This document shows positions 45,629-53,657 of a stretch of 64,000 nucleotides of DNA, piece by piece. The position numbers were made by a program, and so were the translations under genes. Numbering within the stretch: the stretch's first letter is position 1; every line of letters begins with the position of its first letter. A model generated the notes under the pieces. That model did not search any database, was not told the DNA's origin, and worked only from the letters and a program-made list of their open reading frames with translations. The stretch spans positions 558,001 through 622,000 of the forward strand of contig NZ_MTBQ01000001.1 of the NCBI RefSeq assembly GCF_002153375.1, read 5' to 3'. This DNA is from Oceanobacillus rekensis. Its GTDB lineage: Bacteria > Bacillota > Bacilli > Bacillales > Amphibacillaceae.

Positions 45629-46471
45629 TTAAAATTCTTCATATATGGCAGGGTCTTGATTTTTCTGTCTGCCATCTGGCCGTGTTAATTTTGCTATTTC
45701 ACTCATTTCTGTTTCATTCAGAGAAAAGTCAAAGATAGATAAATTTTCACGTTGTCGTTCTGGTGATGAAGATTTAGGAATTGGAATTGATCCTAGTTGA
45801 TGATGCCAACGTAAAATAACTTGTGAAACCGTCTTGTTATGATGTTCAGCAATATTTCGCAGTGTTTCATTTTCTAAAACATGATTTACTCGAGCTAATG
45901 GACTCCAGGATTGGGTCTGCACATTATTCTCTTCATGCCACTTTCTTTGTTCTTCCTGGTTAAAAAACGGATGTAATTCTATTTGGTTAATACTTGGCAT
46001 CACATCAGTTTCCTTTTTTAAACGCTCTAAATGTTCGGGCAAGAAATTACATACTCCAATCGAGCGGATTAACCCCCATTTTTTAGCATCAATTAATGCA
46101 TGCCATGCCTCTACATAATCATTCTGTATCGGATTCGGCCAGTGAATTAGATATAAATCATAGTAATCTAAATTTGCACGGTATAAGGATTCTTGAATCG
46201 TAGCTACAGCTTTATCGTACGTTTGGTAACGACCGGGTAATTTGGATGTAATTCTTAATTCTTCTCTTGGAACCGTACTGCGTCGAACAGCTTCCCCTAC
46301 AGTTCCTTCATTTTCATAATTATAAGCGGAATCAATTAGTCGATAACCTGCATCAATCGCATTATTTATCGCTGTTGCACCTTCATTTCCATTAAGTTTA
46401 TATGTACCTAGACCGATAACAGGCAACGTCACACCATCATTAAGTGTAATTTCCGGAATTGATGAACTCAT
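45629..46471 (-). CDS. Aldo/keto reductase
   Basis: 280-aa (beta/alpha)8 NADPH-dependent reductase. Catalytic tetrad: D-S-A-Y-N-Y-E-N-E (Asp, Tyr about 50), T-SKL (Lys about 77) and YLIHWP (His about 108). Cofactor segment S-I-P-IPKSSSPERQ near 233. It fits the 2,5-diketogluconate reductase-like AKR5 group (YtbE/YvgN); likely detoxifies aldehydes such as methylglyoxal. ATG behind GGGAGTG. Confidence 0.92.
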   Translation of the reverse strand: MSSSIPEITLNDGVTLPVIGLGTYKLNGNEGATAINNAIDAGYRLIDSAYNYENEGTVGEAVRRSTVPREELRITSKLPGRYQTYDKAVATIQESLYRANLDYYDLYLIHWPNPIQNDYVEAWHALIDAKKWGLIRSIGVCNFLPEHLERLKKETDVMPSINQIELHPFFNQEEQRKWHEENNVQTQSWSPLARVNHVLENETLRNIAEHHNKTVSQVILRWHHQLGSIPIPKSSSPERQRENLSIFDFSLNETEMSEIAKLTRPDGRQKNQDPAIYEEF

Positions 46472-46640
46472 AAACGAAACACTCCCTTTAGGTTATACCT
46501 TAAGATTACCACCTATATGAATTGAAATCCAAATATATGAGACTTGGCAATTGATAATTGTAAACATGTAGCAATATTTTTAAAAAAGTTGCTAAAGAAA
46601 CATCCCGTCCATAGCTTTAAGCTATAGCAAGTGATAGATT

Positions 46641-46832
46641 TTGAATGTTACCATGTATGAAGTAATCATTAACCGTGTCAGGGAGGCTTCCAAATATTTG
46701 CCATTGGAACAGCTTTGCATCAGCCCACAATGTGGATTTGCCTCAACACACCACGGCAATAAATTAACGGAAGAGCAGCAATGGGAGAAATTGAAATTCA
46801 TTGTAGACTTGTCTAAAGAAATTTGGGAATAA
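46641..46832 (+). pseudogene. C-terminal fragment of a YxjG/YxjH-type methionine synthase
   Basis: 63 codons matching the extreme C-terminus of cobalamin-independent methionine synthase-like proteins. It includes P-LEQLCISPQCGFAS, whose Cys binds the catalytic zinc, and the terminal EEQQW-x-K-L motif. The remaining ~300 residues are missing, and stop codons precede it in frame. No ribosome site. The fragment itself has no stops, so truncation may be recent. Confidence 0.8.
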
Positions 46833-46837
46833 CATAA

Positions 46838-46883
46838 TAAAAAATCGATACATTTCTTTATTAGAGAATGCATCAATTTTTTA
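46838..46883 (-). terminator. Bidirectional terminator
   Basis: AAAAAATCGATACAT / ATGCATCAATTTTTT stem with two mismatches, between the convergent fragment and the DUF1801 gene. Confidence 0.7.
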
Positions 46884-46896
46884 TTAAGCAATTGTA

Positions 46897-47265
46897 TCAC
46901 TTCTCATTCAATGCTATTGCAGCTTGAATCAGATTGGTAAAAACTTCTGGTCTAATATCTTCCATCTTTTTTATTCTAATATGTCTCATTGTTTTTCCTG
47001 TACCTTGGAATAAATTATTGTTGTCCTTTTCTTGAAGTTCATTACCTTTATGAAAGCCAAAATTAACATGTTGCTTGGCTGTTTGCAGATAGCAAACTAA
47101 ACCATTGTACGAATAATTCGGCATAGACCATTTATACTCTTCAATAAGTTCTGGTGCGGAATTAAGAATAATTTCCCTTAAAGAATCTGTAATCTTTCGA
47201 ATATCATTTGGCAAATCCAGAATATACTGATCAACCTCTTTACTTTTACTAACTTTATTATTCAT
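46897..47265 (-). CDS. DUF1801 family protein (YdhG/YdeI-like)
   Basis: 122 aa, single DUF1801 domain with Y-I-x-x-LP, E-Y-K-WSMPNYSYNG, and H-V-N-F-GFHKG as landmarks. Homologues include the frataxin-like iron chaperone YdhG group, but that role is not certain. ATG 47265 behind AAGGGGA; the frame is open upstream without ribosome site. Soluble. Confidence 0.8.
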   Translation of the reverse strand: MNNKVSKSKEVDQYILDLPNDIRKITDSLREIILNSAPELIEEYKWSMPNYSYNGLVCYLQTAKQHVNFGFHKGNELQEKDNNNLFQGTGKTMRHIRIKKMEDIRPEVFTNLIQAAIALNEK

Positions 47266-47503
47266 AGAATATCCCCTTATTATAGTAGTGATTATTATTA
47301 TACCAAGGTAATGTGATCTTTTCGCTAAAAACCAAATCCTCGACCGGAATTTGTCCAAGTATAAGGATATCGACAAACTCCATTAAATACCTCTCCCATT
47401 AGCTTTGGTTTTCTAGTCTGGTAAATGAAACCTATTTGTTCAATATTCGTATAAGAGTTATAGTTATAGTTATAGTTAAAGAAAAAATTAAGGAGGAAGT
47501 TTT

Positions 47504-47896
47504 ATGGAATTCATTACAAAGAAACGGACAAAAGCGATTTTCATAGATTTAGCTATTTCAACTGCAGTTACGGCGGGTGTAGAGTATTTACTGAGAAAGA
47601 AAGTGAAAAACGAGGCATTTCATGCGTTAGTTACTCCAACGGCAGTTTTATGGTCACTTGAATATGCACAGATGCGGAAATGTGGACAAACATTTGGGTA
47701 CAAAAAAATGGGGCTAGTACTGGACAATATAGATGGCTCTGAACTGACACCCAGTCAGATTATCAAGCGCATGGCCTACCGCGATACGCTGAGTACATTT
47801 GATTACTTAAAAGACCACAAAGGATTTGAAAAACAAGAAGGTTCCATACTTCCCCATGACCAAGTTTCAAACACCATAGTAAGAGAACTCAATTAA
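47504..47896 (+). CDS. RDD family membrane protein
   Basis: 130 aa. The RDD landmarks are recognisable in altered form: an Arg/Asp-bearing first helix (R-T-K-AIFIDLAIS), second helix (A-L-V-T-P-T-A-V-L-WSLEYA), and G-QTFGYKKMGL plus the late M-A-Y-R-D region. ATG with GGAGGA. The upstream leader contains four tandem TATAGT/AGTTAT hexamers (47455-47480). A family B pair begins at the base after the stop codon. Confidence 0.75.
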   Translation: MEFITKKRTKAIFIDLAISTAVTAGVEYLLRKKVKNEAFHALVTPTAVLWSLEYAQMRKCGQTFGYKKMGLVLDNIDGSELTPSQIIKRMAYRDTLSTFDYLKDHKGFEKQEGSILPHDQVSNTIVRELN

Positions 47897-47968
47897 GGAA
47901 GGCATCAGGACATTCTCTTGCTTCCATAATTAACGGGATGGAAGCAAGAGGAATGTCCCCGTGCTTCC
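47897..47968. repeat. Family B repeats, covarying inverted pair
   Basis: Forward copy 47897-47925 (centre GGACATTCTC) and reverse copy 47940-47968 (centre GAGGAATGTCC). Both deviate from the usual GGTTC/GAACC centre in a mutually complementary way, so the pair still forms a ~70-bp stem-loop between two converging genes. Confidence 0.8.
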
Positions 47969-47974
47969 ATCTAC

Positions 47975-48847
47975 TTATAAATCCAGACCTTCGATCTCTT
48001 TGATTTCTACATTCGGTTTTTGCGAGGCATCTTCTTCAAAGAATTGAATAGCCAATTCTGACAGGGTACCGTCGTCCCGCATGTCTTGTAGTACGTTATT
48101 TATTTCCACTGTTAGTTGATCCGCATCTTTTGGAATCGCGATCGCCTGCTCAGTCGGTCGGAATTTTAAATCAGGGTGTAAATGGATATCAAATTCCGGA
48201 AATTCCGCAATACCAAATTTCTGCAGATAATAATCATTGATTACTACATCTGTTCGGCCGTTGTGTACATCACGTAAATAGGCTTCATTCGGAGCATTGC
48301 CGTATGTAACAACCTCTGCTCCAAAGCGTTCAGCAATCTGACTGTGTACAGTTGTTGCTGCTCCGCCAGCTTTTTTCCCTGCCAAATCTTCCAATGAATT
48401 TATTCCTGAATTATCATCTTTGCGGACTACCATTGTCGTATAGGAATATTTATAGGGATCACTAAAATTGAACTCTTCTTTCCTCTTCTCAGTGGGTTCG
48501 ATGTCATTGATAGCAACATCCACCCTCCCACTTTGAATCGCTGGCAGCATACTGTCACTCCCCATTATTTCGAAGGAGATGTTCAACTCCAGACGTTCAG
48601 CTACTTCTCGCATTATCTCAACACTATAACCCGTTAAACGGTCACTGCCATCTTCATAATAGGATGCAGGGAATAACGTACCCGATGTCCCTATAACAAT
48701 CTCCCCTGCTCCCTGGATTTCTTCCCACCTTTTATCCGTTGTACTTTCATCGTTTTCACTTTCCGTCTTATTATTAGCAGTATCACTACATGCACTTATA
48801 AACAATATTAAAGCCATTAAAATAAGTACGCGGTTTAGATTTTTCAA
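47975..48847 (-). CDS. Amino-acid-type ABC transporter substrate-binding lipoprotein
   Basis: 290 aa. The signal peptide ends in lipobox F-I-S-A-C near residue 20, followed by an Asn/Glu/Ser-rich linker and a family 3 solute-binding domain with L-TGYSVEIMREVA, S-DPYKYSYTTMVV and Y-L-x-x-V-HNGRTDVVINDY. Start TTG 48847 with GAGGGAG. No permease or ATPase gene adjoins it, so it is an orphan receptor. Divergent from the YodB-like regulator gene. Confidence 0.88.
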   Translation of the reverse strand: MKNLNRVLILMALILFISACSDTANNKTESENDESTTDKRWEEIQGAGEIVIGTSGTLFPASYYEDGSDRLTGYSVEIMREVAERLELNISFEIMGSDSMLPAIQSGRVDVAINDIEPTEKRKEEFNFSDPYKYSYTTMVVRKDDNSGINSLEDLAGKKAGGAATTVHSQIAERFGAEVVTYGNAPNEAYLRDVHNGRTDVVINDYYLQKFGIAEFPEFDIHLHPDLKFRPTEQAIAIPKDADQLTVEINNVLQDMRDDGTLSELAIQFFEEDASQKPNVEIKEIEGLDL

Positions 48848-48939
48848 TTCTATACTCCCTCTCCTTGTTTTATCTTCCGTAAAAGTTATCATAGCACACA
48901 GACATCATCCTTTACCAAGCTAATTATGATTTCCTAAAA

Positions 48940-48984
48940 AAGTATACATTTTATACTTGATATATTTTTTATACTTGTTATAAT
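48940..48984 (+). promoter_or_regulatory. Promoter and likely operator of the YodB-like operon
   Basis: -35 TTGATA (48957-48962), 16-bp spacer, -10 TATAAT (48979-48984). A palindrome AAGTATA-N5-TATACTT (48940-48958) abuts the -35, and a third half-site TATACTT (48970-48976) lies in the spacer: suited to autorepression. Confidence 0.7.
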
Positions 48985-49005
48985 CTATACAAAGAGGTGG
49001 TAAAA

Positions 49006-49344
49006 ATGAAGGCTTGTCCTTATATTGAAGCCTCCTTTCAAATAATTGGGAAAAAGTGGAATGGCCAACTCATCCATTACTTATCCTTATGTACTGATAA
49101 CACTGCCCACTTTTCAGATATCAAGCGTGATTTAACAGGAATTACATCCAGAGCACTGTCCCTGAAACTAACAGAGCTTGCGGAATACCAATTAATTGAA
49201 AAATTAGTTGACGGGACTTCCCCTGTTACAATTTCGTATCAATTAACTGAAAAAGGCAGAACCCTGGCCGACAGTCTAAAGCCAATTCAAAAATGGGCTA
49301 AGCAGTATATGAATGTAGAAATTCCAATAGAAAGGGAGGAATAA
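49006..49344 (+). CDS. HxlR-family regulator, YodB/CatR-like redox sensor
   Basis: 112 aa winged-helix protein. The N-terminus M-K-A-CP-Y-I-E-ASFQIIGKKWNG matches the YodB/CatR/HypR subgroup, in which this Cys senses quinones and diamide. Other HxlR landmarks: F-S-DIKRDLTGI-TSRALSLKL-ELAEY and Y-QLTEKG. ATG 49006 with AGAGGTGG 5 nt before it. First of three tightly spaced genes; expected to repress its own operon from the adjacent palindrome. Confidence 0.88.
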   Translation: MKACPYIEASFQIIGKKWNGQLIHYLSLCTDNTAHFSDIKRDLTGITSRALSLKLTELAEYQLIEKLVDGTSPVTISYQLTEKGRTLADSLKPIQKWAKQYMNVEIPIEREE

Positions 49345-49348
49345 TAAA

Positions 49349-50293
49349 TTGACGATCAAAAATAATATGATTTGCGACATGGAAACAGGCGTATGTGGTG
49401 TAGCTGGAGATGAGGAAATGGAGATCATTGATTTCAATCAGCCCAAGAAAACAATTGATGTTTATTATGTGACAGACCCAATCTGTTCACATTGCTGGGC
49501 ACTGGAGCCAGTTCTCCGTCGTTTCACCGAACAGTATGGCGATCATTTTAATTTTCATACGGTCATGGGAGGATTGCTTGAAAAATGGCATGACGGTCCA
49601 ATTGATCCTGCAAACGGAATCTATAAACCGGCAGATGTTGCTGGACATTGGAGAGAAGTTGGCGTACAAACACGTATGCCGATTGATGGGTCACTCATGA
49701 TTGACAACCCTGTTCAGTCATCCTTTCCCCCATCCCGTGTATTTAAGGTCATTCAAAAACAAAACGAAGAATTGGCAAGTGTCTATTTACGTCGCGTAAG
49801 AGAAGCACTTTTTGCTTTTAATCAAAATATTGCAGAGAAATCCATTTTAGTTGAAATCGTAAGTGATCTAGGTCTCGACGGAGAAGCTATTATTAGAGAA
49901 GCAGAACTACCAAGCACAAAGCAGTTACTAAATGAAGATTTCGCACTCGCTGCAAAACTAGGTGCAAGAGGATTCCCATCAATTATTATGATCAATTCGG
50001 AAAATAAAGGCGTAAAAATTGTTGGAGGTCGCGCACTTGAATCCTATGTTGCAGGGCTTGAGCAAGTTCTCGATACAGCAGAAATTCAACCAAAATTACA
50101 ACCAGCACTTCCAAGCTTGCTTGAAAAAGAAAAACTTCTATTTTCAAAAGAGATTGAAGTCATGTATGATATTGAACAAGCGGATATTAGCGCATATATT
50201 GAAAAAGAGCTTCCATCAGATGATTTTCAAGCAAAGGAAATTCTTGGAGAAACATATTTTATAAAGAAACAAACGCATGAGGAGAATCTATAA
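49349..50293 (+). CDS. DsbA-family thioredoxin-fold protein, SpxH (YjbH)-like
   Basis: 314 aa. The thioredoxin/DsbA fold has Y-V-T-DP-I-CSHCW-ALEP (C-S-H-C, residues about 49-52), the pattern of SpxH/YjbH adaptors and FrnE-like oxidoreductases. An N-terminal C-D-M-E-T-G-V-C pair is an extra. cis-Pro in R-G-F-P-S. The C-terminal ~70 residues form an added helical domain. TTG start with GGGAGGA, 4 bp after the regulator. In Bacilli SpxH guides Spx to ClpXP; whether this paralogue does so is unknown. Confidence 0.83.
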   Translation: MTIKNNMICDMETGVCGVAGDEEMEIIDFNQPKKTIDVYYVTDPICSHCWALEPVLRRFTEQYGDHFNFHTVMGGLLEKWHDGPIDPANGIYKPADVAGHWREVGVQTRMPIDGSLMIDNPVQSSFPPSRVFKVIQKQNEELASVYLRRVREALFAFNQNIAEKSILVEIVSDLGLDGEAIIREAELPSTKQLLNEDFALAAKLGARGFPSIIMINSENKGVKIVGGRALESYVAGLEQVLDTAEIQPKLQPALPSLLEKEKLLFSKEIEVMYDIEQADISAYIEKELPSDDFQAKEILGETYFIKKQTHEENL

Positions 50294-50598
50294 TGGCATA
50301 TGTCTTACAAGTTGATTTTAAATTGGAAGGGCCATTTGGTGATGAAATGGCAGATGCATTTCATGATTTAGCAAAAAGTATCAATGAGGAAGAAGGATTT
50401 CTGTGGAAAATCTGGACAGAAAGCCCTGAAACAAACCAAGCTGGTGGAATTTATACTTTCGAAACAAAAGAAACAGCGGAAAGCTACTTAGAAATGCATA
50501 CAAAAAGACTGGCTGGATTCGGAGTAACTGATGTTAACGCAAAAATATTCGCCATCAATTCCAAACTTACCGCGGTTACGAACGGTCCCATAAAATAA
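50293..50598 (+). CDS. YdhR-like monooxygenase family protein
   Basis: 101-aa ferredoxin-like alpha+beta barrel protein of the YdhR/putative monooxygenase family: V-L-Q-V-D-F start, I-x-x-E-EGFLWKIWTE, A-GGIYTFE, Y-L-E-MHTKRL. Overlaps the previous stop (TAATG). Possibly acts on quinone-like compounds; this is an inference from the quinone-sensing regulator. Ends the three-gene operon before a terminator. Confidence 0.85.
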   Translation: MAYVLQVDFKLEGPFGDEMADAFHDLAKSINEEEGFLWKIWTESPETNQAGGIYTFETKETAESYLEMHTKRLAGFGVTDVNAKIFAINSKLTAVTNGPIK

Positions 50599-50604
50599 AT
50601 TAAG

Positions 50605-50644
50605 AAAACTGTAAACCTTACTAATCAAGGGTTTACAGTTTTTA
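50605..50644. terminator. Bidirectional terminator
   Basis: AAAACTGTAAACC / GGTTTACAGTTTT stem between converging genes. Confidence 0.92.
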
Positions 50645-50645
50645 T

Positions 50646-52598
50646 TTACAGGGTAACATTCCGGTCCATTTGTAGTGCCTTTTGTAATTTAAGTAGATAT
50701 TTTTGTATACTTGGAAACCCTTCAATCTCAGGGATATTTTTTATCGACGGTGAGCGTTTTCGAATTGCTGCATTTGCCATCATTTCACAGACGTAAAGCA
50801 ATTGGGCAAGTGCTTCATCTGAAAGAACAGGACGTTCAGTTGCCTTTGCGCAATCTTCTAAAAGATATCCTAACTGTGTGATGGAAAAGGTAACCGGCCA
50901 ATAATAATCCAATGACTTACGGTTGACTGGAATCTCGCCAGATGCTGTTTGATACAATGTTTCTAAATTAGTGAGATTTGTGCGCATTTTCCGTAATTCT
51001 CTACTTTCCCTTGCCTGAAACCCTTCTCCTTGATTAGAGAAAAGGACTAATAATAACTGTGCCTGACTTCGAACCGTTTTCGTTATTAAATGTGGAAGAC
51101 GACTAGAAGCAGACTTCCTTCCAATTAACCATACACCAATCAGACCAATCAATATACCGATTATAACGTCAACAATTCTAGCGGAGGCAAAATAAGCAAA
51201 GTTATAACTGCCTTGTGTTGTACTTTCCGCCATCAGTAATGCATTCGGCGTGAAAAACAATGCAGCTAATCCATAATTTTTCACGATAAACAACTCTGTT
51301 ATGGACGTTAATATTAAAATCAAGAAGGCAATCAAGTATCCTGAAGGGTGCATCGCAAGAATCAAACTGGCAACTAGAATTCCTATCACCGTACCAAGCG
51401 CTCGTTGAATGGCACGATTGTATGTGGAAATAATCGTAGCACCCGACATGACTGCCACACAGGATAAAGGCACCCAATACGAGCGTTCCAAATCTAATTG
51501 GAAGGCGATAATTGCAGCAATCATTGTAACAAAACCAAAGCGTAAAGATGTAATGAATACAATCGAATTTTTATCAAAGGCTCCTCCAAAAATAGTCTTA
51601 GGTGATAATTTGGAAATTTGAATCGCCTGATTAATTTTTCCCGTCGGTTCATTCATGATCGCATCTGCATCGTAAATTTTTGCAAACAATCGACTAACAT
51701 TTTCATCCATTTCATTAGGTTGAAGAATCTTTCCAGAAACACTTTCACCCTTCTTCTGATCAATCGAAACGGCAAATCCTCGAATAGTATCACCCAGTTC
51801 GGGCGGTAACTTTTCCCTACTTTCCGAAAAGTTATCCAGTGCATACATAAAAATTGTGTTTGCATGATCTTTTAACACATATAGACGTTTAAATATTTCT
51901 GTTTCCCGCCATGATATATAACCTGCTGCAAGTGTTTCATCCGCTTCATGTAAAACGGACATCATCCGCTGCCTGGCCGTAGCATTTTCTTCTGTACCAA
52001 CGGAATCAAGAAATGCAGCCAACTCGAAATAAACGCGCTTTATGACATCTTTTTCCGGGCCATGTGGATCAAAAAACCAACCAATCATCGCGATAATCCA
52101 TGACAAACTTCCACCAAGGAAAACGAGACCAGCACGCAATAGCACTTCTCCCGGATCGACTGGCATCCCTGTTGTCATTGAGAAAACCAATACAAAAAAG
52201 ATAGCAGAAGGTCCCGCAATCCGTAAAGCACCAAAGATAAAAATAACGATTGCCCCAATAAGTCCCATCAAAACTGCTACCGCCAGTGGATACGGAGCGG
52301 CAACTGTTCCCAATGCGGTGACCAACATCATACCAAGAACAACGAAAAATAATTTTTTAGCCCGTTGTGCATATGGAATGTTAAATACGTAAAGATATGT
52401 AAAACCACCCAACGCAGCTATTAATCCATATTCCAGATTTCCAAATAATAACCCAATAATAATCGGTAGACTTGCAGCTAACCCGGCTGAAAATGCCTTC
52501 AGCCACGGAAACGGCCTCCGATTCACTGCCAAAGCCTGCTTAACAATGGAAGGGACAACAGATGCCCTTCCCCCCTTATTACCACCCAAACAAATCAC
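50646..52598 (-). CDS. FUSC family membrane transporter
   Basis: 650 aa. Two sets of about six hydrophobic helices (residues about 30-180 and 360-490), each followed by a soluble helical region; this is the full-length FUSC (YccS/aromatic acid exporter-like) layout. R-SYWVPLSCVAVMSG near 375 is a family landmark. Substrate unknown. Start uncertain: GTG 52598 or nearby TTG, with only a weak ribosome site. Ends two bases after the shared terminator. Confidence 0.82.
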   Translation of the reverse strand: MICLGGNKGGRASVVPSIVKQALAVNRRPFPWLKAFSAGLAASLPIIIGLLFGNLEYGLIAALGGFTYLYVFNIPYAQRAKKLFFVVLGMMLVTALGTVAAPYPLAVAVLMGLIGAIVIFIFGALRIAGPSAIFFVLVFSMTTGMPVDPGEVLLRAGLVFLGGSLSWIIAMIGWFFDPHGPEKDVIKRVYFELAAFLDSVGTEENATARQRMMSVLHEADETLAAGYISWRETEIFKRLYVLKDHANTIFMYALDNFSESREKLPPELGDTIRGFAVSIDQKKGESVSGKILQPNEMDENVSRLFAKIYDADAIMNEPTGKINQAIQISKLSPKTIFGGAFDKNSIVFITSLRFGFVTMIAAIIAFQLDLERSYWVPLSCVAVMSGATIISTYNRAIQRALGTVIGILVASLILAMHPSGYLIAFLILILTSITELFIVKNYGLAALFFTPNALLMAESTTQGSYNFAYFASARIVDVIIGILIGLIGVWLIGRKSASSRLPHLITKTVRSQAQLLLVLFSNQGEGFQARESRELRKMRTNLTNLETLYQTASGEIPVNRKSLDYYWPVTFSITQLGYLLEDCAKATERPVLSDEALAQLLYVCEMMANAAIRKRSPSIKNIPEIEGFPSIQKYLLKLQKALQMDRNVTL

Positions 52599-52610
52599 TT
52601 CTTTCAGAAT

Positions 52611-52639
52611 GGAAGCATGAGGACGGTTCTTGTGCTTCC
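52611..52639 (+). repeat. Family B repeat
   Basis: Forward copy (GGAAGCATGAGGACGGTTC...GTGCTTCC), 13 bp upstream of the FUSC start. Confidence 0.8.
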
Positions 52640-53076
52640 TTTATAAAAATGGTACCTGCTTGTCAATTCTAACCGCTCTTTCATGCCGAAAGCTACCAAC
52701 TGCCATTTGAAATCGAACAATTTTTATTCCCTGTCCGTTTAAAATACGTTTCACTTTAATTGATTTCCAATTGTGCTATATAGAAAGTACTAGCGTATTT
52801 TTTTATTATAACCAAGGATATATCATTTATGGCACGGAATTCAAAGTAAAGTAGTAACCAATAAACGATAAAATCTTTGCATATAGTAAGTATAGGATAT
52901 ATAGCTCTCTTTTAATATGGAACTTCATACAATCTATTTGAATGGTGATTTTAACTAATTTTAAAGAGTGGAGTAATATTTATTCCTTTCTGCAAAACTA
53001 TATTTTATACCTAAACCTCGTTTAAATCTATAGTAGTGACTTCTCACATCCCATACCTCTCAACTAAGTCATTTCA
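52640..53076. other. Intergenic, nothing recognised
   Basis: About 440 bp of AT-rich sequence without a credible small gene, repeat or hairpin. It should contain the FUSC promoter, which I cannot place. Confidence 0.5.
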
Positions 53077-53108
53077 TAAAAAGTGCTGGTGCATTCATAC
53101 ACCAGCAT
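53077..53108 (-). terminator. Terminator of the 63-aa gene
   Basis: GCTGGTG / CACCAGC stem followed by ACTTTTT on the minus strand. Confidence 0.8.
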
Positions 53109-53113
53109 GCTTC

Positions 53114-53305
53114 TTATTTATTAAAAAATCCACCGATATCCAAATCTCCTACCATCGATTTTGCTGAATTAAGTAGATCATTCTTTTCATTCTCATCAAT
53201 TTCACCATCATCACGAGCCTGCTTAATCTCTTTAACCAATTGACCCGCTTTAGCTTTGTCTACATTCTTAAGCTTCTGTTTTAACTCATCAAATTTTTGA
53301 CTCAT
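53114..53305 (-). CDS. Small charged helical protein
   Basis: 63 aa, not recognised: M-S-Q-K-F-D-E-L-K-Q-K-L-K-N-V-D... It is highly charged and helical with a G-D-L-D-I-GGFF end, and may be coiled coil. ATG 53305 with AAGGATG; the open frame upstream to 53389 lacks a site. Soluble. Confidence 0.55.
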   Translation of the reverse strand: MSQKFDELKQKLKNVDKAKAGQLVKEIKQARDDGEIDENEKNDLLNSAKSMVGDLDIGGFFNK

Positions 53306-53381
53306 ATGAAACATCCTTCCGTAGTACGATATTCTATTGCCTCCCTTAAAATCTACCCTACTACTAATATAATAAAACATC

Positions 53382-53413
53382 GGAAGCATGGAGACAGTTC
53401 TACTCCTGCTCCC
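53382..53413 (+). repeat. Family B repeat
   Basis: Forward copy with three additional bases in the right arm (GGAAGCATGGAGACAGTTC...CTGCTCCC). Confidence 0.7.
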
Positions 53414-53535
53414 TTCAACAAAGTATTATATTACCAACCTCTAACAAGATAAATCTTTAATCCAGGTTCCACAGTACCTAAGTTTAAAAGCATCTTTGCC
53501 CTCTAGCGCGGTGGTTCGTATGCTGTTCAATTTTC

Positions 53536-53564
53536 GGAAGCAAAAAAACCGTCCCCGCGCTTCC
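53536..53564 (-). repeat. Family B repeat
   Basis: Reverse copy (GGAAGCAAAAAAACCGTCC...GCGCTTCC), about 90 bp before the truncated RND gene. Confidence 0.8.
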
Positions 53565-53657
53565 TTTCGAAATAGTTAGTTAGTATATAGGTGGTCCATT
53601 TACAATGGGGGTGATGTTTGATGTTTGTAAGTAGTCCTTTTATAACTGCTCGGCTCA

